A stretch of DNA of 64,000 nt from Buddleja alternifolia (lineage: Eukaryota > Streptophyta > Magnoliopsida > Lamiales > Scrophulariaceae): positions 11,723,134-11,787,133 of the forward strand of contig CM033401.1 in NCBI GenBank assembly GCA_019426215.1, in the 5' to 3' direction. A program made the translations under genes and the position numbers. This document shows positions 1 to 11,051 of this stretch, piece by piece. The notes beneath the pieces are model-generated. The model was given only the letters and a program-made list of their open reading frames with translations. It was not told the origin of the DNA and searched no databases. Position 1 is the first letter of the stretch. Every line of letters starts with the position of its first letter.

Positions 1-1142
1 TGTCAAAACACTATAAAAGTTTCTAAATTATTTGAAAATTAAACTAACATTAATTACTATCCTTACTTAGATAAATTAATTTATTATCCTTTCTTAAATA
101 ATTTTATTAATTAACCTTTATTAAAATACTTTTATTAACATCAGTTGAGTTGAATTAAGTAAATAATTTTAATTAACCAATTGTGATGAAACTCGATCAA
201 ATCCTGCAACGATGGCCTCGCGCTAATATCAAGACACTTCTCCTTAATGATAACCCTGTGTATCATGCCCAATTGTAGGCTTGGGACTTCTTGAAGAACC
301 TTCCTCAGCCTTTTTCTTCCCGTTTGAAACGATGGTTTTCTTGCTCATTATTCTAGAAAAAATTTGGCAGAGTAACGGCGCAAACATTTGTACCAAGTTC
401 TCGACTAATCCTTCCCCCAAACTTGAAACCAACAACATTCGGATCTTTCAACCATAACAAACCCAAAATTCGGATCTTTCACCCACAACAAACCCAAAAT
501 TTTGATCTCACTATACGAAAATAAATTCAATCTTTATCAAAATATATCCAAGTTAACATACAAAAATAGAGAGAGAGAGAGGAATGAATATAACATTTAA
601 AACTTTCAAAGGGCAAGAGTAAAAAGTCGTTTAAAATAGTAGAGGGCTTTCAATGATACACCAATAAACTTTAACCTAGATCTATTTACAAAAGATTAAA
701 GAAGAAACTTGCATTTAAATCATGTAAAACTACAAATAAAGCATCATATTTACAGCAACTAAGTATAAATATTGATCACCAGTTGGATTAATGTACCCTA
801 AACCACAAATAACCATAATTTAATCCCAAATTAAACGTAATTAACCCTCAGCTAACCCAAATTAACCCTAAATTCAGTCAAGTCCCTATTTCTCCTAAAT
901 TTTCCACAAAAATGGGCAATTCTCAAGAATTACTTATACCACAAAAAATTTCTCATATTTATTTAAAAAACTTACCCCAAATTCGCACAAACACAAACAC
1001 ATAGCACAAACCCGTTACATTTTAGGAGAAATTTCCAGTTTATAGAACAAACTCGAGACACATAGCACAAACTCTCTCTCTCTCTCTATACATACATATA
1101 TATATATATATATCTAAAAAACTTACCCCAAATTCGCACAAA
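1..1142. other. AT-rich stretch without a recognised gene
   Basis: I recognise no coding domain on either strand. A 31 bp unit beginning CGGATCTTTCA is repeated in tandem from about 440 to 501. The string CACATAGCACAAAC occurs twice (near 1000 and 1057), and AAAAACTTACCCCAAATTC occurs twice (about 966 and 1118). A CT/TA simple repeat lies at about 1074-1113. The duplicated strings sit directly upstream of the CACTA-type end at 1554, so this stretch may be internal sequence of that element, but no left terminus could be found. Confidence 0.5.
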
Positions 1143-1279
1143 CTAAACTCAAATGGTGGTGGTGGTGGTGGTGGTGGTGGTGGTGGTGGTGGAGGCGACG
1201 ACAGTATATGGTGGTGTTGGTGGCTGCGGTGGTGGTGCTATAAGGTGGTGGTGGTGGCGGCGGTGCTTCGAGAGAGAGT

Positions 1280-1318
<39 letters not shown>

Positions 1319-1554
1319 GAATCTTACGGTGGTAGTGGTGGTGGAGGCGGCGGCTGCGGCGGTATATTATGGTGGTGGTGGTGCTATATGGTGGTGGTGG
1401 TGCTATAAAGAGAGAGAGAGAGAGATCAAATGGGGAAGGGGGTGGGTTTTTTTTTTTATTATTAGGTGAACCACTGTAATAGGTACCTCTATTCAGCAGT
1501 TTTACCAGAATCGTTGTAATAGGTGCGCTGTAATAGTGTATTTTTGTAGTAGTG
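1143..1554. mobile_element. Right end of a non-autonomous CACTA-type element
   Basis: The sequence ends at 1554 with TTTTTGTAGTAGTG, the reverse complement of a CACTACTACAAAAA terminus, matching the left terminus of the complete element at 19179. Just inside are degenerate subterminal motifs (TGTAATAGGT, GCTGTAATAG) like those of the elements at 19-21 kb and 59 kb. Further in is the same kind of GGT-rich and GA-rich block as in the 19-21 kb element. The left end was not found in the window, so the full length is unknown. It has no coding capacity: long ORFs here are translated GGT repeats. Confidence 0.6.
1153..1460. repeat. GGT, GA and TA microsatellite block
   Basis: A run of (GGT)n at about 1154-1192 is followed by interrupted GGT/GGC sequence, (TA)n at about 1279-1299, (GA)n at about 1300-1318, more GGT-rich DNA, (GA)n near 1408-1425 and a T run near 1447-1459. 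Poly-Val and poly-Thr translations here are artefacts of the repeats. Confidence 0.9.
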
Positions 1555-1881
1555 ATACTCAATTTAGTGTTTCTATCTATCATTCTTAAGGGTATATTAG
1601 GATTTTTCAATTTATTTAAATTACACATTCTGTGCATTCAATCTCATTCAAACACAACTGCTCTCAGAAACTCCCGCAACTCACACCTTCTTCACTATCT
1701 TTCACAATCTATGAAACAGATTTCACAACCTTACAAGAATTGATTTTCTTGCCATTAACGCCCGAGAAGATCAGAGGAAGAGACGTCTCTGCTTCGTTCT
1801 ACCATCTCGAGTACAAAATCGGAGCTCACCTCGAAACAACTCAAATTGGAGCTTCAAAACATCCCACTTCTTCTCAAGTGA

Positions 1882-2536
1882 GAAAATACGCCCAAAATTA
1901 AGAGAGTAAATGATGATGTTGACAAGTTAAATGAAAAGGCTCTTAATGCTTTCCCGGGTGAAGAAGTGACATACTATTCATTTGACTATGTGGCTGATGA
2001 TACGAGGAATTTGTATTTGTCAGAATTTTTTAATTCTATCTCTCCTAGAAATTTACCACCACATAAGTTGACTTTGAAGAAGGGTTCTCCAATCATGCTC
2101 CTAAGGAATATTGATCCAAAGATTGGTTTGTGTAATGGTACTAGACTTATATGTTATCATTTAGATAGAAATGTCATTGAAGCTGAAATATTGGTTGGAC
2201 AATTCAAGGGTACGAGAGTTTTCTTACCAAGAATCCCATTGAAAAGTGCAGAAGATGCAGGAATGCCTTTTGAAATGACAAGCAAGCAATTCACTGTTCG
2301 CTTGAGTTTTGCTTTGACAATCAACAATTCCCAAGGACAAACCATTCCGAATGTTGGAGTCTATCTTCCAAATCATGTCGCGACTGTATGTAACTTTATC
2401 ACGAGGTGTTTTGAAAAAAACAACAAAAGTATTGATGAAAAATGAATCCATCAGTGGTCATGTGGAGATTTATACAAGGAATGTCGTCTATAAAGAAATA
2501 TTTGCAAACTTGCAGTCGACTCGATTGTATAGATAA
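1882..2536 (+). pseudogene. Helitron helicase (PIF1-like) C-terminal fragment, frameshifted
   Basis: The open frame runs from just after a stop at 1879-1881 to 2445 and reads as the last part of a plant Helitron Rep/helicase: FPGEEVTYYSFD, then NLPPHKLTLKKGSPIMLLRN, CNGTRL, and the helicase motif NSQGQTIPNVGVYLPNHV. Intact proteins of this family follow with a LYVALSRG-type motif. Here the match (RLYVTLSRGV, then VVYKEIF) continues in another frame from about 2380 to 2536, so a short indel lies near 2375-2385. The Rep domain and helicase N-terminus are absent. A complete protein would exceed 1300 residues, so this is a truncated, inactive fragment. I could not identify the Helitron 3' hairpin and CTRR end downstream. 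The open stretch just before it (1632-1881) matches no family I know. Confidence 0.85.
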
Positions 2537-3359
2537 AGGTATTTTGTTAAAAACGATCATTGAAAGTAGATATAGCTTCGTACAAATATTAATGATACAT
2601 TTTCATTTCCTGTCTAGGTGATTTAAAGTTATGTGAAATTTGAAGATGGGTAAAGACCCACATGTAGACATGTAAGCAATATTCTCTCTGTTAAGTTGAA
2701 TTTAATAATTTTTGGCTGGAAAAGCTTTATATCACTACACCAAATTTTTACAAAACTAATTTCATCCATTAATGTTATTAATGTTTTATTTTATGATATC
2801 TATAATATATTTGATAATTGATATTTTATGTGGAGTAAAAATAATTTTTACATTGGATGATTATTATTCGGAGGTTGTCGGCTGGGGCAGAGTGGATAAA
2901 TTGATCTATTTGCGTATACTCATCTGGTAATATAAATTAGTTGTGTTGCCAACCTATATAATTTATTATATCTTTTATTCACCCATCTCTCATCTTCAGC
3001 GTATACCTAATACATGATTTTCTCTTAATTAGAATTATTAATTGCATTATTTGTATATTATTAATGTTGTCTTCATATTGCTTTTGCTTAATGTAGGACA
3101 AAACAAAATTTATGGTCAACAACATTAAACGACAAAGATGTAACATTTATGAGATGTGTTTATGTTATTCAGTTTAAGTTAAAAATACAATAATACAAAT
3201 TCTTCATGTTATAATTATTTTCCTCTTTTGCAATCTACAGATCCTCATTTAATATGAATTCATTTACAAATATGTTCATTGGGTTCGACAAATCTACGGT
3301 CTCCACTGGGAGACGCTCAAGAATTTTGGCGTTTGATTTAGCTTAAGCATACATGTTTA
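2537..3359. other. AT-rich spacer
   Basis: I see no domain, terminal repeat or RNA gene between the Helitron helicase fragment and the Copia LTR that starts at 3360. It may include the 3' part of the Helitron, but no boundary could be placed. Confidence 0.5.
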
Positions 3360-3538
3360 TGTTAGGAATCAATGCGCATAAAAGAACTTAAACGTAAAGA
3401 AAAGTAAGAAAAAGAGATAGCGATTTTACGTGGTTCGGCAAATTGTCTACGTCCACAAACCTATGCTAGAGAGATTTTATTATTCTTGTGAGAGAGATAC
3501 AATTACAGTGAAAAGAATATCATCCACTTATATGTTCT
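3360..3538 (-). repeat. Left LTR of the outer Copia, first part
   Basis: This matches 17739-17919 closely: both begin TGTTAGGAATCAATGCGC and share ACGTGGTTCGGCAAATTG. It stops at 3538, where the nested element begins. The last five bases (3534-3538, GTTCT) are one copy of the nested element's target duplication. Confidence 0.9.
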
Positions 3539-5034
3539 TGTTAGAATAGTGTCCTGCGAGCCAATCCTAGATAGGCTTTCTGTATCTATTCTTGTAATAA
3601 ACAATTTCGTTTTACATTATATTAATAAAAGGCATTTCTTCATCTTATGTTTATATTGTTATAACTGTATGATGAAGTCCCTAGAATTCACACATAACTA
3701 TGGGGCTTGATATCTCATTGGATGGATATCATAAAACAAGTCTCTAAGGCTGTGATTTCTAAATACTGTCCAAGTCATAGAATTATCAAGATGGGACATT
3801 GATAATTCGGATAGACTTGCGCCTATGATGCACACTCTTAATTAGAGAATGTTTTGTTTTATAGACATTATTGTAGTTGACACAAATGCACATACGCGGG
3901 TGCTTGTTGAGAACAAGTTCACTGATTACCCTAACTGAAACTTCCTATATTGAAATTATTTCTATAAATATCGAATTAGGAGTTTCTTAATCACGATAGT
4001 GCAAGATTAATTCTTTGACCTGAGTCATCACAGTAATCTTGTATATTGACTCACTGCATTTTGACTCGTGTGCCAGTACTTTTACAAAGACACATATGGA
4101 CTGGTGATTGGGTGTAGTGACTCGTATATGGAGGTTGGTGTTGACAACAAAGGATCCATCACTTGTCTAGATGAACAAGTGAATTTCCTATACTATTCTA
4201 AGTGATTTGACTGAGTTAGTCCTTGGCCAAGGCAAGTATGTAATTAATTAAGAAATGAGTTTCTTGAATTAATTAATCACTAGTCAAACACACTTGAATT
4301 ATTAAGATTGAATTTACAAGGATCTCGACCAATAAGATTCCTCGATCCTTAATTCAATTGGGAAATTAGTTGATGGAAGAATCTCACTTGCATGGAATGC
4401 GCAATTGGAAAGGTTTACTTTGAATCGCCTACATCTAGGTCTTCAAGATAAGTAGCTAGAAACTTTTCTTTGATTTGTGGGTATCTATTGTTTAATGAAG
4501 ATTAAATAATAAGATGGTTAATTAAAAGTGTTTAATTAATCGAGATAATTTAATTGTCCAAATTAAATCATAAAGGTTATGAACCCATTACTAGTATATT
4601 GGTGAACCTAAAGGGTCACACACAATACTCGGACAAATCCATTCTTAGCTAAGGAAATTTAATTCAAAGTGGTTGAGTTACTATATTAATTAATTAAGAC
4701 TTTTTATTTATTCAATAGTTGGATGAATATTTAATTAAGTCCAAAAGATGTTTGGTAAAAGTCTAAAAAATATTTAATTAATTGGAAGTGACTTTTAATT
4801 AATCTAGTATGGTAGATTAATTATTAAAAGACTATTTTATTAAGTCTTGGTCGAAAATTTGGTGGAGGAAAATAATTAAATAGTTTAATTAATTTTCTTC
4901 TAGAAGAAATATGATTTCTTAGAGAAAAAGAAAACTAATTAAAATAGACGAGTTCTATTTAGGAATTAATTAGTCTTCTATTCCTACATAGGAAAGAATT
5001 GCAATCTAATTAAAAAGGAGGAAAAATATATATG

Positions 5035-5080
<46 letters not shown>

Positions 5081-5839
5081 TGGCATGCATGAGATTGAAG
5101 CACACTAGAAGTGTGCTTGTGCATGGAAGCATGCATGAGATGCATGAGATGAATCATACGTGTGCATCTATATATTTTAAGCACAATAGGATTGTGTTCA
5201 TGCATGGCTTTAGATGAGCTATATATATACGTATATATTATTATGTATAAAGAGAGTTACTTTTTAGTTTTTTCTTCAAGTTCTCCTTCTCTCTCTCTCC
5301 ATATATTGTTCTTGAATTCTTGATTATTTATCAAAATCTTGAATTCAAAAACTCATCCAAAATACTTAGTGAAGTATTATTTGCTTCCACCTTAATCTCA
5401 TACACTATTCCTTAGAGTTAGAATAAACGTTTATAGATCAATCTAGCTAAAGATTATAAACGAGTGACTATCCGGGGTGTGGATCAACTTTAGAGGATAA
5501 ACATTTGGGTCTTTGAAGTGAATCAAGAATCCTATCAAAGCCGTTTTTGGTGGAGGAAATTGAAATCTTCATCCAAGGGAAAAACGAATGAGTTGATTCA
5601 AAGAACGAGGAGCAGGCTAGGGAGCTTACGTTAAGGAAGAAGAAACTCTTCGATTTTTATGAAAAATCGAATAAGGTAAGATCTTCTTTATTTAAGTTTT
5701 AAATAACTAGTGTAGAGATGCGCAAACCTATGATACATTATAAGCCTGTAGGATCAATAAAATCGCATGTTTAAATCCGAGAAACTAAAATTTTAATTTT
5801 TCGTTGTGCTTAGTCGGGCTATATGTATATTTCCCAACA
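3539..5839 (+). repeat. 5' LTR of the nested Copia
   Basis: 2301 bp, beginning TGTTAGAATAGTGTCC and ending ATATTTCCCAACA, directly before the primer binding site. It contains an AT microsatellite (about 5038-5077), a cluster of CATGCATG motifs, and a CT-rich stretch near 5285-5300. Confidence 0.95.
5083..5253 (+). promoter_or_regulatory. Probable LTR promoter: CATGCATG cluster and TATA-like box
   Basis: After the AT microsatellite the sequence holds three CATGCATG strings (near 5083, 5130 and 5200) plus further TGCATG copies, interleaved with GTGTGC/GCACAC. A TATA-like TGTATAAAGA lies at 5244-5253. CATGCA is the core of the RY element bound by plant B3 factors of the ABI3/FUS3/LEC2 group. 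The 3' LTR keeps the cluster (about 12598-12745). Promoter function is inferred from position and motifs only. Confidence 0.4.
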
Positions 5840-5840
5840 G

Positions 5841-5852
5841 TGGTATCAGAGC
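5841..5852 (+). other. Primer binding site of the nested Copia (tRNA-iMet type)
   Basis: TGGTATCAGAGC lies one base after the LTR end at 5839. This is the standard plant Copia primer site, complementary to the 3' end of initiator methionine tRNA. Confidence 0.9.
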
Positions 5853-7564
5853 CTAAGGCTCGCGCATCGTGCATGATCCGTTTTATTTTAATCGTTGCAT
5901 GTGATGTACGTTTAAAATTATTAAATTGATGAATTTTATTGATTTGGGGATTTTCATTAAAAACTATTTATTTTCAGCTTTTAAAGGATGTTTAAATCGG
6001 AAGAATAATTTTATGTAATGAGATTACATTGAATCGAATAAGTGTACGTGTGTTGTTGGTGTATGCAAGTATTGGGGAGTTGAGAGTTGAGCGTCAATTC
6101 CGAATTGCACTAAACTAATCCGCCGCACGAGTGTCAACTGGGAGTTGAGAGTTATGCAATGTATTAATTGCACCCTCACGTAAGATGCTGCATGAGTGAA
6201 AAAGGGATTAAGAATCCCAATTGTGTACGGCTGGCTGCATGTAGTGTTAGAGATACACATGGGATCTAGTTTATGTTAAATTCATAAAAGTAGATCATGC
6301 AATTCAGATTTGCATGCTTTACGAATCCAAGTGGCGGTGGAGTTAGCATTCCAATTGGATTTGGAGTCCAATATCATGACATGGACATACATATGTATTG
6401 ACATACACATAGCAAGGAAACCGTCCAACTTGTTTCGGAAAGCGTTTTTCTAAAAATTTTAATTGTATTTAAAAGTTTTTTTTAAATTGTTTATTTTTGG
6501 AAAAATCAAGATCTATGGAGAAACCCCGAATTGATTTAATTTATGAGGAATATTTGGTAAATTAAGAATTTACATATGCTTTCATGAGTTGATATGCATG
6601 ATGGAATTTTGAGGCCATTAGGATTGTACAAGCATGTTTATTTTCAGTTATTTATTCGGCTTGTCGGCACTCGATCCTTGATGGCTCTAGATAGGATTGA
6701 TTTAGATATGGCTCAAAATATCCATGTTATATTTTATGTATGAGATGCATGGTTTTATGTATGTGATGCATGTTTTATGTATGAGATGCATGAGTCTATG
6801 TATAAGATGCAGGTTTTTAAGATTATGCTTATGATATGGTTTATTTCCTTTCATGTGTTGTTGGACATGTTTAGGATAGAGACTTAGATTAGATAATCGA
6901 AGCGATGAGACCTTTTCATAATATACTAAAATTCCCTTACTTATTTTGATAAGTTTATAAAATCTTAATGATTTTAATTTTAAGTTAATATGGGATAAAA
7001 TTAAACGGGGTTTAATATGCCATGCCTACCATCAAAAGTAATAGCATGTCGGTGCTACTTATGTAGATTAGTCGACCATTGCAAGTGGGACTTTCTATAA
7101 TGAGAAAACCGTGATTATTACTAAGTATAGAGCTGCACATGGGTAATTTATCCTCTAAGTTGACCATTGCAAGTGGAATTTTTTGGGTGGATTATTTACA
7201 TGTAGGTTTGATGGGTCTAACTTAACATAGGAGTAACATGGGGGCGCATAAAATTTTGGCCCATGTGAAACATGAGGTAAAATAATTGAGGGTTACATGG
7301 GGATGTAATTGATAAGTGTTGTCTATCTTTTTAATTATTATGTATGTGTCCATAAAATTGGGGTATGTAATAATTAAATTGGACTTCAAACTCACTAAGA
7401 AAAATTGTTTTTCTCGAATTCTTTGATGAGGGTTATTGAATTTGAATTAAATAGTGGGAGGTAATTTATGATTAAATGACCTTAAAATCATATCTACACA
7501 TAATGTATTAAACATCTTCTTAATCTTTGTTTCGCTTTAATTTGTAGATAACTAGATATCTAAG
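5853..7564 (+). other. Untranslated leader of the nested Copia
   Basis: About 1.7 kb with no coding domain lie between the primer site and the gag start. It contains four imperfect tandem copies of a roughly 20 bp unit, TATGTATGAGATGCATG and variants, at about 6735-6815. A GGGAGTTGAGAGTT string is repeated near 6074 and 6139. The leader is unusually long for Copia and may hold packaging signals, which is not testable here. Confidence 0.6.
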
Positions 7565-8346
7565 ATGGCTAAGAACCCGCTTTCCACAATTCTCGACACA
7601 AACAAACTCACTGGACCCAACTATTCTGATTTGCTTAGAAACCTTAAGATAGTGCTCAACTCTGAGAAGAGAGCCCATGTCTTGACTGATGCACCCCTCT
7701 CGACTCTACCCCAGGATGTTGAGAAGGAGGAAATCGAAACCCATAAGAAATGGTTAAACGATGACCTCCAAGCAAGGTGCACGATGCTTGCATCAATGTC
7801 GAATGAGTTGCAAAAGCAACACGAAAATATGGCAAGTGCTGCTGATATTTTCAAACACTTGCAAGAGTTGTATGGTGAAAAGTCTAGGAGGGAAAGGTAT
7901 TTAGTGTCTAAAGAGCTTTTTAGAGCTCGTATGACTGAGGGGTCAAATGTCCAAGAACATGTGCTAAAGATGATTGGGCTCAATGAGAAGCTCGCAAGTC
8001 TTGACATTTTTCTAGACAATGAACTCTCAATAGACTTAGTACTTCAATCCTTGCCTAGCTCATTCGACTAATTTGTGGTCCACTTTAACATGAACAGTCT
8101 GGAGGCAACGTGGCCTGACTTGTTAAGGAAGTCAAGGACTGCAGAAGCCACCATCAAGAAGGACAAACCAATCCTACTTGTGAGTTCTGCCAATTCTAAG
8201 GCTAAGAAGCTAAAGAAAGGGAAAGGGAAGAGTTCCCAAAAGAACAAGAAGCTAAAAGCTAAAGGTGAGGTCAAGAAGGTTAAAGATGATAAAGATAAGG
8301 GTGAGTGTTTCCACTACGGTAAACCAGGGCATTGGAAGAGGAACTA
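7565..8346 (+). pseudogene. Copia gag of the nested element, with a premature stop
   Basis: Begins MAKNPLSTILDTNKLTGPNY, the usual opening of plant Copia Gag, and continues with the UBN2-like nucleocapsid/capsid region (FKHLQELYGEKSRRERYLVS, then LRLQS-type sequence read as LVLQSLPSSF). A TAA at 8069-8071 replaces a codon that is normally Gln, and the frame continues downstream with LEATWPDLL and a Lys-rich stretch. The CCHC zinc knuckle is degenerate: CFHYGKPGHWKRN has Tyr in place of the second Cys and runs into a stop where the last Cys should be. Gag would form the virus-like particle in the cytoplasm. It is non-functional here. Confidence 0.85.
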
Positions 8347-8379
8347 AATTAAAGGTGTTTAATTTGTTTTTCTTAAATA

Positions 8380-9330
8380 AGAAAACAAGATAACTTAAAT
8401 AGTACACTATTGTGACATGCTAGACTAGGACATATTTCCAAAGAAAGAATGCACAAATTGGCAAAGGAAGGTGTACTCGACCTTAAGGAAGAGGAAACCA
8501 TGCCTACTTGTGAATCTTGTCTTAAAGGAAAAATGACCAAGTCACCATTTGTAGGACAAGTAGAACATGCCACTCATCATTTGGATTTGATCCACTTGGA
8601 TGTTTGTGGTCCTTTTAGTATAAGTACTAAAGGAAGGTGTACTTACTTCATTACTTACCAATGATTATTCACGGTACGGATATGTGTACCTTATGAAGCA
8701 TAAATCTGAAGCTTTTGAAAAGTTCAAAGAGTTTAGGAATGAAGTAGAAAAACAACTAAGCCATAGTATTAAGACTCTTCGATCTGATCGGGGAGGAAAA
8801 TACTTAAGTGATGAATTCCTTAGTTATCTTAAAGAGAATGGGATTCTCTCTCAGTGGACTCTACCTGGAACAACACAATTGAATGGGGTGTCTGAGCGAA
8901 GGAATAGGACTTTATTGGATATGGTTCGTTCCATGATGAGTTTCACTGAAGTTCCTCAATCTTTCTAAGGTTATGCCTTAGAAACTGCGGCTTATCTATT
9001 AAATAGATTGCCTTCCAAAGCAGTGCCCAAAACACCTTATGAGTTATGGCGTGGTAAACTGGCCTCATACAAATATCTTCGAGTGTGGGGTTGTTCAGTC
9101 CATGTGAAAAGGCTAGTGAGAGATAAGTTAGAATCTAAGTTTAGCTTATGTAAATTTGTGGGGTACCCTAAAGAAACTGCGGGGTACTACTTCTGTGATC
9201 CATCAGAACAAAAGGTGTTTGTCTCAAGGAATGCCATCTTCTTAGAGAAGGAGTTTCTATTAAATAGAAAGGGCGAGATCATAGAACTTGAAGAAGTTCA
9301 AGAACCACAAATTATCTCACAAACTTTGGA
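8380..9330 (+). pseudogene. Copia pre-integrase and integrase of the nested element
   Basis: The pre-integrase His/Cys zinc domain starts at about 8395 with NLNSTLL, an in-frame TGA at 8413-8415 in place of the usual Trp, then HARLGHISKERM and CESCLKGK. The integrase core follows: LDVCGPF (first Asp), RSDRGGKY (second Asp) and GVSERRNRTL (Glu), so all three DDE residues are present. A frameshift near 8662 separates FITY from the NDYSRYGYVYL block, and TAA at 8966-8968 stands where Trp is expected. The protease with its DSG/DTG active site should lie between gag and this domain but is absent: only about 65 bp separate the zinc knuckle from the pre-integrase region. Confidence 0.88.
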
Positions 9331-11037
9331 AACACAGACACAAGAAAACACTGAAATATCTAACACACAACCTCCGAGAAGATCCGAAACGATCCGAGGG
9401 CCACTTGAGAGGTATGGTCTATTACTAGAAAGTAATAAGGAGGAGCTTCAAGTGGATGAAGATCCAAGAAGCTACAACGAAGCAATATGTGATATTGATT
9501 CGGGGAAGTGGCAAAGTGCCATGGAATCTGAAATGGACTCCATGTACTCCAACAAGGTATGGACCTTGGTAGATCCACCAGAGGGTATAGTACCCATTGG
9601 TTGTAAGTGGATCTATAAGCGAAAGCTTGGAGCAAATGGAGAGGTAGTGACCTATAAAGTTAGGCTAGTGGCAAAAGGTTACACTCAAAGAGAGGGTATC
9701 GACTATGAAGAAACCTTTTCGCCAGTAGCAATGCTTAAATCCATTAGGATTTTGCTTGCAATATCTGCTCATTATGATTATGAAATATGACAGATGGATG
9801 TGAAAACCGCCTTCCTCAATGGAAACATAGAGGAAGAGATTTACATGAAACAACCAGAAGGTTTCATATCTAGTGGGAGTGAGCAAAAGGTTTGCAAACT
9901 CCAAAAGTCCATTTATGGACTAAAGCAAGCATCCCGAAGTTGGAACATCTGTTTTGATGAAACTATAAGGATGTGTGGTTTCATTAAAAACGAAGATGAA
10001 CCATGTGTGTACAAGAAAGTCGGTGGGAGTGCACTGACATTCTTAGTACTTTATGTTGATGATATTCTATTTATTGGGAATGATGTAGGAATGATGCAAT
10101 CGACTAAAGTATCGTTATCCACCAAATTCTCCATGAAAGACTTAGGAGATGCATCCTACATCTTAGGAATTAAAATCTATAGAGATAGATCAAGAAAGAT
10201 GATAGGATTGTCTCAGTCATTGTACATAGACAAAATGCTAAAAAGGTTTAGTATGGAGGAATCAAAGAAAGGATTCTTGCCTATGAGTCATGGGATCCGG
10301 TATTCTCAATCCATGTGTCCTTCGACATCCCAGGAACGAGATAGGATAGCTCGCGTACCATATGCTTCTGCCATAGGAAGTATTATGTATGCAATGTTAT
10401 GTAAAAGGCCTGATGTGGCTCATGCATTAAGTGTAGTGAGTCGTTTTCAGTCCGACCCAGGTGAGTTGCACTGGGTAGCCGTGAAAACAATCCTCAAGTA
10501 CTTAAGAAGGACTAAGGACTTGTTTTAGATATACGGCGGTGGAGAATTGAAACTAGAAGGGTTCACTGACTCTAGTTTCCAATCTGAGGTGGATGATTTA
10601 AATCAATGTCGGGATTTGTATTCACCCTCAATGGTGGAACAGTAAGTTGGAGGAGTTCCAAATAGAAAACTACTGCGGATTCCACAACCGAGGCTGAATA
10701 CATAGCTGCATCTGATGCAGCAAAGAAAGCTGTTTGGATTAGGAACTTCATCCAAGGGTTGGGTGCAGTCCCTAGCATTGTCGATCCAGTACCTCTGTAC
10801 TATGACAATAATGGCGCCATTGCTCAAGCAAAGGAGCCGAGGTCTCATCAAAGATCCAAACACATAGAGAGGTGATACCATCTGATCTGAGAGATTGTTG
10901 GTAGAGGCGACGTACGCGTGAAAAAGGTCGATATAACGGAGAACATAGCGGATCCACTAACTAAGCCCTTGTCTCGTAATGTATTAGAAGGACATCTTGA
11001 GAAGATGGGTCTAAAATACCAAGGAGATTGGCTCTAG
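9331..11037 (+). pseudogene. Copia reverse transcriptase and RNase H of the nested element
   Basis: The RT begins with CKWIYKRKLGANGEV and LVAKGYTQREGIDYEETFSP. A TGA at 9788-9790 replaces Trp just before QMDVKTAFLNGN. The catalytic block FLVLYVDDILFIGND is intact at about 10039-10083. RNase H starts after a further stop near 10526-10528 and reads in shifting frames: EGFTDSSFQSEVDD, then TTAEAEYIAASDAAKKAVW, and ENIADPLTKPLS before the terminal TAG at 11035-11037. With four or more disruptions it is inactive. The lineage within Copia is unresolved. Confidence 0.88.
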
Positions 11038-11040
11038 TGC

Positions 11041-11051
11041 AAGTGGGAGAT
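11041..11051 (+). other. Polypurine tract of the nested Copia
   Basis: AAGTGGGAGAT lies directly before the 3' LTR at 11052, the position of the plus-strand primer in LTR retrotransposons. Confidence 0.85.

Noticed and set aside
244..438. 64-codon minus-strand frame as a small gene
   Set aside because: Short, no homology I recognise, overlaps the tandem repeat region; no support beyond being open.
514..530. CACTATACGAAAA as the left terminus of the CACTA element ending at 1554
   Set aside because: No subterminal AGCGGTT motifs follow and the preceding three bases (TCT) do not match the ATA after 1554.
1149..1637. Open frames of poly-Val and poly-Thr type
   Set aside because: Produced by the GGT/ACC microsatellite; no domain and no codon-use signal.
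1632..1901. 89-codon open frame before the Helitron helicase as a host or captured exon
   Set aside because: No recognisable domain, a stop separates it from the helicase frame, and its length is unremarkable.
2733..2756. CACTACACCAAATTTTTAC as a possible CACTA terminus
   Set aside because: No inverted partner, subterminal repeats or 3 bp duplication nearby.
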